5,003 nt of DNA from contig BEHO01000120.1 of the NCBI GenBank assembly GCA_002898915.1, positions 1 to 5,003 on the forward strand, in the 5' to 3' direction. This document shows, one piece after another, positions 1 to 4,839 of this stretch (position 1 is its first letter; every line of letters begins with the position of its first letter). The stretch comes from a bacterium HR12 (lineage in GTDB: Bacteria; Actinomycetota; UBA4738; HRBIN12). The notes beneath the pieces are model-generated. The model saw nothing but the letters and a program-made list of their open reading frames with translations, made no database searches and had not been told where the DNA came from. The position numbers were made by a program, and so were the translations under genes.

Positions 1-228
1 GCTCGCGTCCAGCCCGAGGAGCCACCCGCCCCAGACGACGGTGTCGTCCTCGCGCCGCAGCTCGACACGACGCTGACCGGCGAGCCACGGGGGGACCTGC
101 GCCTCGCGGAGGGTGACCTCGAGCGAGCCGGGGCCGTCGAGCTCCCAGCGCGCCGTGGCCGAGGCGAACGGCGCCGAGGAGGAGACGAGTGAGCCGGCGA
201 GGTCGTAGAGGCGGACCGACCAGGCCAC
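1..228 (-). CDS. Tail-tip/hub-like minor tail protein, N-terminal part (runs off window)
   Basis: The first 76 codons are present and the 3' end lies outside the window. The start is a GTG at 228-226, one codon after the tape measure stop and in the same frame, so no earlier start is possible. A GGGGAGGT stretch about 12 bases upstream is the best ribosome binding site and is rather distant. The protein begins VAWSVRLYDLAGSLV and is predicted beta-rich. It carries a DGPGSLEVTL segment (residues 31-40) followed by VELRREDDTVVWGGWL (55-70). That pattern, a GPG turn, paired strands and a 'W-G-G/W' strand describing an input frame, resembles the N-terminus of siphovirus Gp37-like (ReqiPepy6-type) and other baseplate-hub tail proteins. 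Its position directly after the tape measure fits a distal tail or hub role at the tail tip. The family call is by pattern memory only; a distal tail (Dit) protein is the main alternative. Confidence 0.68.
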   Translation of the reverse strand, partial: MAWSVRLYDLAGSLVSSSAPFASATARWELDGPGSLEVTLREAQVPPWLAGQRRVELRREDDTVVWGGWLLGLDAS

Positions 229-231
229 CGC

Positions 232-2085
232 CTACCACCGACCTCCCCAGGAGTACTCCGCGTCGGTCGCCTCGACGAAGCGGCGCCGGTCGAGCACGAC
301 GCGGACGTCGATGCGCGGTGTGCCGGTGCGTCCGAGCGGGATGACGGCCTCCGGCCCGGCCTCACCGACGAGCGCGAGCGTCGGGCGCGTGACGATGCCT
401 CCGCGGGCGAGGGTCGGCAGGTCCGGCACGTCCCAGCCCTTGCCCGCGATGGCGCCGAGCCCAACGTACTTGAGCCAGTCCGGGAACCCGATGCGCCAGC
501 TGCCGACGGTCCGGTTCCAGAGCCCGGCGAGCCCGTTCCAGATCGTCCTGAGGGCCCCGACGATCCCGTTCCAGACGTCGACCGCGAGGTCCTTGATGCC
601 GCCGAAGAGGCCGCGGAACCACTCCTTGGCCCCCGACCAGATGCCCTTGATCAGGCCCCACGCCCACCGGACGGCCCCGACGACCCGGTCCCAGACCGCC
701 TTCGCCACCGACCAGATGACGGAGAACGCGCCGCGCCAGAAGCCGAGGTAGGCCTGGACGGGGCCCTTGATCGCGCTCCACAGGCGCAGCGCGGCGGCCT
801 TGATGCCGTCCCAGACCTTGAGCGCCGCGGCCTTGAGGATGCCCCAGACCTTGAGCAGGAACGCCTTGATCTTGTCCCAGTTGCGGATGATCACGACCGC
901 GAGGACGACGACGGCCGCGATGATGAGCCCCCAGACGCCGAACGTGGCGAGGCTCGCGAGCTTGACCTTCGAGAGGATGTTGATGAGCTGGCTGAAGCCC
1001 AGGAGCGCGGGCCCGATGGAGGCGACGCCGCTCGCGATCGCGGCGACCACGTCCCCGTAGGGGCCGAGCACGGCGACCACGCGGTTGCGGAGCATCGCGA
1101 ACCGGTCGGCGAGCGAGGTCGACTCGTTCGCCGCGGCCTTGATCGTCGCCTTACCGCCTCGGACCTCCTTGATGAGGTCCGTGAGCTCGAAGCGGCCCTC
1201 GCGGATGGCCGCGGCCATGTCGGGCCCGGCGCGCGTGCCGAAGACCTTGAAGGCGAGCGCGTTCGCCTCGGCGGTCGAGGGCATATCCTTGATCACCCGG
1301 AAGACCTGCATGAGGGCGTCCTTGGGCTCCCTGGCTGTGACGCCCACCCGCTTGAGCACCTTCGCCAGCTCGTCCGAAGGCTGGGAGAGGTTCTTCAGCG
1401 CCATGCGGAGGCCGGGGAGGGTCGTCTGGATGTTCACGCCCTCGCGCTCGAACTTCGCGAACATGGCCGCGGTCTCGTCGAAGGTGAACCCGAGCTGGCG
1501 CAGGGGCGAGCCGAACTGCACCATGAGCTGCGAGAGCTCGCCCACGCTGATCCCGGTGGCCTCGGACGCGCGCATCAGGTAGTCGAGGGTCTTGCCCTGC
1601 TCCCGCGTCCTCACCGACCAGTCGCCGAACAGGCGGGTGACGGCCGGGATCGTGCTCGAGGCCGCCTCGCCGGTGATGTGCTCGAGCTGCAGGAACCGCG
1701 TCGTCAGCCGTTCGAGGGGCTTGCCTGCGAGCCCCGTCCGGTCGGCCACCTCGTCGAGCGCGTCGGCGACCGCCTCGAGGGGCTGGGTAACCCGACCGGC
1801 CACGGCCTTCGTGCTCGCCATGAGCGCCTCGAACTCGGCCTGCGTGTTCCCGAGTCGGAGCTTGCGGGCGGCCTCGTCCCAGCTCTGGCCGACCTTGGCC
1901 ATGGCGACGGCGACGCCGGCGGCGGCCGGGGTGACCGTCCTCGTGAGGGTGCCGCCGACGGCATCCAGCCTGCCGGCGAGGGCCCCGGCCTTCGACTGCA
2001 GGCCCTGGACCGCGCCCCCGACGCGAGCGATCGCCTGCGAGGCCTCGTCCCGGGCCCGGATCAGGATGTCGAGCACGCTAGCCAC
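232..2085 (-). CDS. Phage tail tape measure protein
   Basis: This 617-aa protein sets tail length, occupies the tail lumen and probably helps DNA entry. Residues 1-80 are helical and alanine-rich. Residues about 70-310 match the conserved minor-tail/tape-measure core (PhageMin_Tail type), including FTFDETAAMFAKFEREGVN (201-218) and ALAFKVFGTRAGPDMAAAIREG (277-297). A hydrophobic segment at about 382-400 is a likely membrane-spanning helix. Residues 403-526 form a tryptophan-rich repeat region. The C-terminus has the GEAGPEAVIPL motif (574-584) common near the end of tape measure proteins. No lysozyme, transglycosylase or peptidase motif was seen. The start is GTG at 2085, chosen because AGGAG lies 7 bases upstream and the gene then overlaps the end of the chaperone T frame by 8 bases. 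At roughly 0.15 nm per residue, a known rule of thumb, the tail would be near 90 nm, which is short for a siphovirus. Confidence 0.95.
   Translation of the reverse strand: MASVLDILIRARDEASQAIARVGGAVQGLQSKAGALAGRLDAVGGTLTRTVTPAAAGVAVAMAKVGQSWDEAARKLRLGNTQAEFEALMASTKAVAGRVTQPLEAVADALDEVADRTGLAGKPLERLTTRFLQLEHITGEAASSTIPAVTRLFGDWSVRTREQGKTLDYLMRASEATGISVGELSQLMVQFGSPLRQLGFTFDETAAMFAKFEREGVNIQTTLPGLRMALKNLSQPSDELAKVLKRVGVTAREPKDALMQVFRVIKDMPSTAEANALAFKVFGTRAGPDMAAAIREGRFELTDLIKEVRGGKATIKAAANESTSLADRFAMLRNRVVAVLGPYGDVVAAIASGVASIGPALLGFSQLINILSKVKLASLATFGVWGLIIAAVVVLAVVIIRNWDKIKAFLLKVWGILKAAALKVWDGIKAAALRLWSAIKGPVQAYLGFWRGAFSVIWSVAKAVWDRVVGAVRWAWGLIKGIWSGAKEWFRGLFGGIKDLAVDVWNGIVGALRTIWNGLAGLWNRTVGSWRIGFPDWLKYVGLGAIAGKGWDVPDLPTLARGGIVTRPTLALVGEAGPEAVIPLGRTGTPRIDVRVVLDRRRFVEATDAEYSWGGRW
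508..879 (-). repeat. Tryptophan-rich 11-residue repeats within the tape measure gene
   Basis: Residues about 403-526 of the tape measure protein show aromatic residues at 11-residue steps. Trp is at 403, 414, 425, 436 and 458 in one register, and W483, F494, W505 and W516 in another, shifted by three. Units such as WGILKAAALKV and WDGIKAAALRL are clearly related, and the DNA of residues 403-436 is an imperfect 33-base tandem repeat. Hendecad spacing with W or F is a known feature of tape measure proteins and is read as a helical module that can be added or lost to change tail length. The register shift suggests a past internal indel, which is inference. Confidence 0.75.
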
Positions 2086-2326
2086 ATTGCCGCTCCTGCA
2101 GGCTCCTCACGATCCGGATCATGTCCTCCACGCTCTGGCGCGGCTCACGGGCGCGCTCTTCCCAGCGCGGCAGGAAGGCGCCGGGGTCCGGCGCTCGGGT
2201 CGCCCCGAGCGCCCTGGCGGTCGCCCAGGCCACGAGCGCAGCGGCGGCATCCAGCCGCTCCTGCACCGTGAGCGGCCCGAAGGTCCGCTCGAAGGCCGCC
2301 CAGGCCGCGAGCTCGGATGCGCTCAT
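2078..2326 (-). CDS. T-domain reading frame, possible free T protein from an internal ATG
   Basis: This is the ATG-initiated part (82 aa, MSASELAAWAAF... ending SLQERQCG) of the frame that the frameshift joins to G. Its reading frame stays open upstream to the slip site at 2404. The homologous T-like segment also begins before this ATG, so the main product is expected to be the GT fusion. An independent start is nevertheless conceivable: GGAGG at 2336-2332 sits 5 bases before the ATG. This SD-like tract also encodes the Glu-rich EELED segment, so it may be coincidence. Gene callers without frameshift models would report this ORF as a separate hypothetical protein. Confidence 0.55.
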   Translation of the reverse strand: MSASELAAWAAFERTFGPLTVQERLDAAAALVAWATARALGATRAPDPGAFLPRWEERAREPRQSVEDMIRIVRSLQERQCG

Positions 2327-2736
2327 CCGGTCCTCCAGCTCCTCGACGGGGATGCCCAGCGCGAGGCTCAGCCGATGGAGGAGGCCTCGCGCCGGGCTCC
2401 GCCGAAACCCGCCATCAGCTCCTCGCCCGAGCCGAGGCCGTTCACCTCGGCCGCCGCGGCGAACAGGCGCAGGAACGTCTCGATGTCGACATCCATCAGC
2501 CGACCGGCCTCCTCCGGCTGCAGCAGCGGACGGCCCTCCGCATCCGCGAGCGACAGCGCGACGAGGGAGACGAGTGCCTCGACGCTCGGTCGCTCGCCCT
2601 CGAGGAGCCCGAGGCCGTCCAGGTCGGCGACCCGCAGCCTGCGCACGTGCACCGTGCCCTGCAGGCTCGGCACCTCGACCTCGACGAGGTCCCGCCGCCT
2701 GCGCTCGAGCGCTTCGAGGAAGGCCTCCCGGTCCAT
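2078..2736 (-). CDS. Tail assembly chaperone GT fusion made by -1 programmed frameshift
   Basis: Predicted 219-aa product. Ribosomes read G codons 1-111, slip back one base on GGGTTTC (2410-2404), and continue in the -1 frame from 2404 to the TAG at 2080-2078. The 108 added residues begin RRSPARGLLHRLSLALG and continue through IPVEELEDRMSASELAAWAAF. The second stretch is typical of the T half of phage tail assembly chaperones (a 'xxELExxMSxxELxEWxAF' pattern). That homology starts upstream of the first ATG of the frame, so it supports genuine frameshift expression rather than an independent gene. By analogy with lambda gpG/gpGT, G binds the tape measure and the T domain recruits tail tube subunits; the proteins leave before the mature tail forms. 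The fusion ends 8 bases inside the tape measure gene. Product ratio cannot be judged from sequence. Confidence 0.85.
2354..2410 (-). promoter_or_regulatory. -1 programmed ribosomal frameshift signal (slippery heptamer plus stem-loop)
   Basis: On the minus strand the heptamer GGGTTTC (2410-2404) reads G GGT TTC in the G frame, the X XXY YYZ register needed for tandem -1 slippage to GGG TTT. After a 6-nt spacer (GGCGGA) come the arms GCCCGGCGCGAGGC (2397-2384) and GCCTCGCGCTGGGC (2367-2354). They form a 14-bp stem with a single G-U wobble and a 16-nt loop. Spacer length, stem stability and placement near the end of G all match known chaperone frameshift signals. The loop begins CTCCTCC and can pair with GAGGAG at 2344-2339 or GGAGGA at 2336-2331, so a pseudoknot is possible. 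Confidence 0.88.
2368..2736 (-). CDS. Tail assembly chaperone G (unshifted product)
   Basis: 122-aa protein immediately downstream of the tail tube gene and upstream of the tape measure, the standard slot for this family. The N-terminal half is a small strand-rich unit (VEVEVPSLQGTVHVRRLRV, 18-36). It is followed by a helical part with the recognisable LVALSLADAEGRPLLQPEEA segment (58-77), then a LFAAAAEVNGL helix (91-101). Length and these segments match siphovirus chaperone proteins that keep the tape measure soluble before tube assembly. The ATG at 2736 overlaps the tail tube TGA in a TGATG arrangement. A GTG codon one position upstream is possible but less likely. No Shine-Dalgarno sequence precedes it, and a small hairpin covers the start, so translation probably depends on ribosomes finishing the tube gene. 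The TGA stop at 2370-2368 lies in the loop of the frameshift hairpin. Confidence 0.88.
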   Translation of the reverse strand: MDREAFLEALERRRRDLVEVEVPSLQGTVHVRRLRVADLDGLGLLEGERPSVEALVSLVALSLADAEGRPLLQPEEAGRLMDVDIETFLRLFAAAAEVNGLGSGEELMAGFGGARREASSIG

Positions 2737-2753
2737 CACGGCACGTTCGTGAT
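2735..2753 (-). promoter_or_regulatory. Small hairpin over the chaperone G start codon
   Basis: On the minus strand ATCACG (2753-2748) and CGTGAT (2740-2735) form a perfect 6-bp stem with a 7-nt loop. The second arm contains most of the tail tube stop and the first two bases of the G ATG. There is no purine-rich Shine-Dalgarno sequence before G, unlike most genes here. Sequestration of the start and opening by ribosomes terminating on the tube gene is an inference. Confidence 0.4.
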
Positions 2754-3149
2754 CGGGCCGACGATCTTGAGCGTCGCCGTCATCCGCAGCAGCCCCTCAC
2801 GCTCTCCGCCGCGCGCGAGCGCGGTGACGATCGCGGGGAACCGCACGTGGAAGGTCGCCGGGGTGTGCCGCAGCTCGAAGTTCTTCTTGGTGCCGGCGTC
2901 GTAGGTGGTGACGAGCGCCGTGTGCTGCGTGTTCGCCGGATCGTAGGCGATCTCCAGCTCGAGTTCGTTCCCGTCCTGCTGGCCGACCACGTAGTCCTTC
3001 CAGTCGTCGCCGTATGCCGAGGCGTCGACGAGGCTGCGGGAGGAGCCCACATCCCCCATCGAGACGACCTGGCCGACGACGGCGAAGGTCTCCGGCGTCC
3101 CCCCCTGGCTGATGAGCAGCTCGAGGTCCTTGCCCGCGTACTTCGCCAT
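2736..3149 (-). CDS. Major tail tube protein
   Basis: 137-aa protein whose hexameric rings would stack to form the non-contractile tail tube. It starts MAKYAGKDLELLIS, a first strand typical of tube subunits. The SLVDASAYGDDWKDYVVGQQDG stretch (39-60) followed by ELELEIAYDP corresponds to the 'D-x-S/T-x-(F/Y)-G-x-x-W-x-x-x-x-x-G' loop and strand of siphovirus tail tube families. The rest is alternating strands (NFELRHTPATFHVRFPAIVTAL), with no extra C-terminal Ig-like domain, so this is a minimal tube protein. The start at 3149 has AAGGAGG 7 bases upstream, the most ribosome-friendly site in the tail part of the operon, as suits an abundant protein. It lies 2 bases after the preceding mini-gene. 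Its TGA overlaps the chaperone ATG. Confidence 0.9.
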   Translation of the reverse strand: MAKYAGKDLELLISQGGTPETFAVVGQVVSMGDVGSSRSLVDASAYGDDWKDYVVGQQDGNELELEIAYDPANTQHTALVTTYDAGTKKNFELRHTPATFHVRFPAIVTALARGGEREGLLRMTATLKIVGPITNVP

Positions 3150-3151
3150 CC

Positions 3152-3331
3152 TCAGTCCTCCTTGTCCTCAGGCTTGCGCGGAGGCGGCTCGGCCCGGATG
3201 CCGAGCACCTCGGCGCGCTCCACCGCGATCCGCTCGCCCGGGTAGTAGAGGACGGCGCGGTCCCCCACCGTGTGGCGGTACGGCTCGCGGCCCGTCCAGA
3301 CGAGCTCCTCCCCCTCCCGCTTCCAGCTCAT
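3152..3331 (-). CDS. 59-aa conserved-type phage mini-protein of unknown function
   Basis: The start at 3331 (MSWKREGEELVWTG) is chosen over the upstream ATG at 3442. GGAGGT sits 4 bases before it, its ATG overlaps the previous gene's TGA (ATGA), and the residues upstream are low-complexity shadow of the preceding gene. The protein has an LVWTGREPYRHTVGDRAVLY segment (10-29), then a YPGERIAVERAEVLGI strand pair. It ends in a charged PPPRKPEDKED tail. Small proteins with a 'Y/W-T-G-x-x-x-Y' opening and a 'PG' turn are frequent in phage neck and tail operons, but I know of no assigned function. It lies between the probable terminator and the tube gene, so a neck or tail-assembly role is a guess from context. 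Confidence 0.72.
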   Translation of the reverse strand: MSWKREGEELVWTGREPYRHTVGDRAVLYYPGERIAVERAEVLGIRAEPPPRKPEDKED

Positions 3332-3768
3332 GGCACCTCCTCGACGGAAAATCGCACCTCGACCGTCACGTCCGCCCAGTGCAGGACCCGGTTGCGCTCG
3401 CTCGAGCGGGCCGCGAGGTCGCAGCGCACCGATCGCGCCCACAGCACCCAGCTCGGCCAGGAGGCGAGCAGCACGGCCCGCCGGGCGAGCGCGGCGATGC
3501 GCGCTGCCGTCCGCGCCCCCTCGTCGGGGTCATCCGAGCGCACGAGCGCGGCGAGGGAGAGCGGAAGCGTCCACGTCTCCTGCGGCCCGTAGGTCTCCGG
3601 AGCCTGGACGGCGGGCTCCGGGACCACCCAGACGGCGGGGAGCTCCGGCATCGGGCGGGCGCGCTCGCCGCGGACGACGGAAGCGAGCTCCGTGAGGTCG
3701 GGGGAGGACTCGATCGCCGCCACGGCGGCATCGAGCACCTGCTCCACCGCCTCATCCAGCCTCGGCAC
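3328..3768 (-). CDS. Probable tail terminator/tail completion protein
   Basis: 146-aa protein starting at GTG 3768 (VPRLDEAVEQVLDAAVAAI). The start is set by GGGAGGT at 3780-3774, about 6 bases upstream, and gives a 17-base overlap with the gp10-like gene. The same frame is open further upstream to 3888, but that extension is Arg/Ser-rich shadow sequence. The fold appears alpha/beta: an N-terminal helix, a strand around LPAVWVVPEP (49-58), and the WTLPLSLAALVRSDDPDEGA segment (69-88). A long helix ARIAALARRAVLL and the closing strand DVTVEVRFSVEEVP follow. Size, order (after gp10-like, before tail tube) and the helix-strand outline fit proteins that cap the tail tube and join it to the head, such as the lambda gpU type. 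I do not see a diagnostic motif, so the name rests mostly on position. Confidence 0.66.
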   Translation of the reverse strand: MPRLDEAVEQVLDAAVAAIESSPDLTELASVVRGERARPMPELPAVWVVPEPAVQAPETYGPQETWTLPLSLAALVRSDDPDEGARTAARIAALARRAVLLASWPSWVLWARSVRCDLAARSSERNRVLHWADVTVEVRFSVEEVP

Positions 3769-4153
3769 CCAGGACCTCCCGCGCGAGCTCGTCGAGCCTC
3801 GAGCGCGCCCGAGCGACCGCGCGCTCGTGGAAGGGGTCGGCGCGGACGCCCGAGACCTCCCGGGCCCAGCCGACCTCGCCGCCGGCAAGCAACAGGCGCA
3901 GGCGCTCCGCGCGGCGCGGCCCGTGGGGCCGGGTGCCGCGGGCGAGGAAGTGCGCCCACCACTGCTCGGTCTCCGCAGCGAGGTCCGGCTCGGTGCGCGG
4001 CCGCCACGTCACCCCGCGCGAGCGCGATTCCTCCGTGGCCGCCTCCGCGACCATCTCCGTCAGGCGCTCCGGCAGGTCGCGCAGGCCCTCCTCGGCCTCC
4101 CGCAGTGCCCGGACGACCCCCTCGTCCTCGACGATGAGCTGGATGCCGGCCAT
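3752..4153 (-). CDS. HK97 gp10-like neck/tail completion protein
   Basis: 133-aa protein, start MAGIQLIVEDEG. The family signature is the WWAHFLARGTRPHGPRRA segment (about 65-82), matching the 'Y/W-A-x-F-x-E/A-x-G-T-R-P-H' motif of HK97 gp10-like proteins, with a later VRADPFHERAV element (103-113) matching the usual 'A-x-P-F-x-x-x-A' near the C-terminus. Such proteins act at the head-tail interface or in tail completion. The ATG at 4153 shares a base with the connector TGA (TGATG). A GTG codon directly before it is in frame, but it would leave the GGGGAG site only 3 bases away, so ATG is preferred with a 6-base spacing. The gene after it begins inside its last 17 bases. Confidence 0.85.
   Translation of the reverse strand: MAGIQLIVEDEGVVRALREAEEGLRDLPERLTEMVAEAATEESRSRGVTWRPRTEPDLAAETEQWWAHFLARGTRPHGPRRAERLRLLLAGGEVGWAREVSGVRADPFHERAVARARSRLDELAREVLGAEAG
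3774..3780 (-). promoter_or_regulatory. Ribosome binding site that fixes the GTG start of the tail terminator gene
   Basis: GGGAGGT on the minus strand lies about 6 bases before the GTG at 3768. It supports this start over upstream in-frame candidates and lies inside the 3' end of the preceding gene, consistent with coupled translation. Confidence 0.6.
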
Positions 4154-4593
4154 CACAGGCTCCCCACGTCCGTCGACCAGCTCGCCCCCGCCACGTCCGG
4201 CAGGCCGAGCTCGTAGGAGCCGACGCCACCCCCCGCCGCATACAGCCGCAGTCGCTCCCGCACGTCCGGCGTGATGAGGCTCGTCCCGACGGTCCGCACG
4301 GCGAAATCGTCGATGCGGACCACCGGGCTCTGGCGCGTGGCGAGAGCCTCCCTGACGGAGGCCGCGGCGAGGTCGGCCGCGACGCCGTGCAGCCCGGCCG
4401 GGATCTCCGCCACGGTCCCGGCGGCGAGCTCGGCGAGCCAGTCCCGCCGCATCAGGCGGTTCATGAGGTCGGAGACCTGCTCGAGGAGACCGGTGAGGAA
4501 CGAATCGAGCTCCGCCTCGGTTAGGTAGCCGAGGTCCTCGGGTCGGATCCCGGTCCGCGCGCGGACCTCCGCAGGGCTCGAGTAGTTCGCCAC
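4153..4593 (-). CDS. gp6-like head-tail connector (adaptor) protein
   Basis: 146-aa protein, mainly helical, predicted to bind below the portal ring and extend the DNA channel toward the tail. It starts MANYSSPAEVRARTGIRPED, and the 'Y-S/T-x-x-x-x-V-R' opening followed by LTEAELDSFLTGLLEQVSDLMN (24-45) is characteristic of the gp6/gp15-type connector family. A second helix, AADLAAASVREALATR, and a C-terminal strand/tail region (VRIDDFAVRTVG) follow. Length is normal for the family. The start is GTG at 4593, 6 bases after the preceding mini-gene. The AGGAGG that serves it lies within that gene's last codons, about 11 bases upstream, with a closer GGGG. Its TGA overlaps the next ATG. Confidence 0.82.
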   Translation of the reverse strand: MANYSSPAEVRARTGIRPEDLGYLTEAELDSFLTGLLEQVSDLMNRLMRRDWLAELAAGTVAEIPAGLHGVAADLAAASVREALATRQSPVVRIDDFAVRTVGTSLITPDVRERLRLYAAGGGVGSYELGLPDVAGASWSTDVGSL

Positions 4594-4599
4594 CTACCC

Positions 4600-4785
4600 C
4601 TACTCCTCCTGGCCCTCCTCGGCCTGCGGCCGGCGCCGCGAGCCCTCGTCGTCGATGCGCACACCGGCGAAGGCGGCGGCGGCTCTCGCCTCGGTCGAAC
4701 GCATCTCGACCGGCACCCCGCGGGAAAGCTCGACCCCTCCCACGATGAGGGCCTCATCCGGGCCCTCGTAGATCACCTTCGGCAT
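4600..4785 (-). CDS. 61-aa phage mini-protein of unknown function
   Basis: The protein starts MPKVIYEGPDEALIVGGVEL at ATG 4785 with GGAGG 6 bases upstream. The first ~35 residues suggest a tiny beta unit (VIYEGP, then VGGVELSRGVPVEM) followed by a short Ala-rich helix and a charged, probably disordered tail ending QAEEGQEE. Comparable mini-proteins with a 'Y-x-G-P' start and a 'G-x-P-V-E' turn commonly precede gp6-like connector genes in siphoviruses, but I know no demonstrated function. The hairpin at 4807-4834 lies directly upstream of its ribosome binding site. Confidence 0.75.
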   Translation of the reverse strand: MPKVIYEGPDEALIVGGVELSRGVPVEMRSTEARAAAAFAGVRIDDEGSRRRPQAEEGQEE

Positions 4786-4806
4786 CCCTCACCTCCGTGC
4801 GACGGG

Positions 4807-4834
4807 GAGGGCGGGCCCCGAAGGGCCCGCCCTC
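4807..4834 (-). terminator. 12-bp UUCG-capped hairpin after the head-protein gene; partial terminator or mRNA end element
   Basis: On the minus strand the arms GAGGGCGGGCCC and GGGCCCGCCCTC form a perfect 12-bp stem with a TTCG loop closed by C-G, the extra-stable UUCG tetraloop form. It begins 5 bases after the TAG of the upstream gene. The bases that follow (CCCCGTCGCAC) contain no U-run, so this is not a standard intrinsic terminator. It may weaken read-through or protect the 3' end of the upstream head-gene message. It then leaves about 10 bases before the next gene's ribosome binding site. Confidence 0.6.
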
Positions 4835-4839
4835 ATCTG

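Noticed and set aside
1592..2752. Long plus-strand open frame of 386 codons
   Set aside because: It is antisense to the tape measure, chaperone and tube junctions, rich in Arg/Ser/Pro/Ala, has no recognisable domain, and arises from the G/C-rich third positions of the minus-strand genes.
2121..3245. Plus-strand open frame of 374 codons
   Set aside because: It is opposite three well-supported minus-strand genes, of low-complexity Arg/Pro/Gly composition, and has no family resemblance.
3332..3442. N-terminal extension of the 59-aa mini-gene to an ATG at 3442
   Set aside because: The added residues are low-complexity shadow of the terminator gene, and the internal ATG at 3331 has GGAGGT at good spacing and an ATGA overlap.
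3112..4137. Plus-strand open frame of 341 codons
   Set aside because: Same shadow character, antisense to the terminator and gp10-like genes.
3366..4241. Minus-strand open frame of 291 codons overlapping the neck genes
   Set aside because: It is in another frame from the gp10-like and terminator genes, with Arg/Gly/Pro-rich composition. The competing frames have family motifs and ribosome binding sites.
4521..4757. Minus-strand 78-codon frame over the 61-aa gene
   Set aside because: Arg/Pro/Ser-rich shadow frame with no ribosome binding site comparable to the one at 4796-4792.
4807..4834. Classical rho-independent terminator
   Set aside because: The stem and loop are excellent, but no U-run follows on the minus strand and the plus strand has no gene ending here, so it is kept only as a possible partial terminator.
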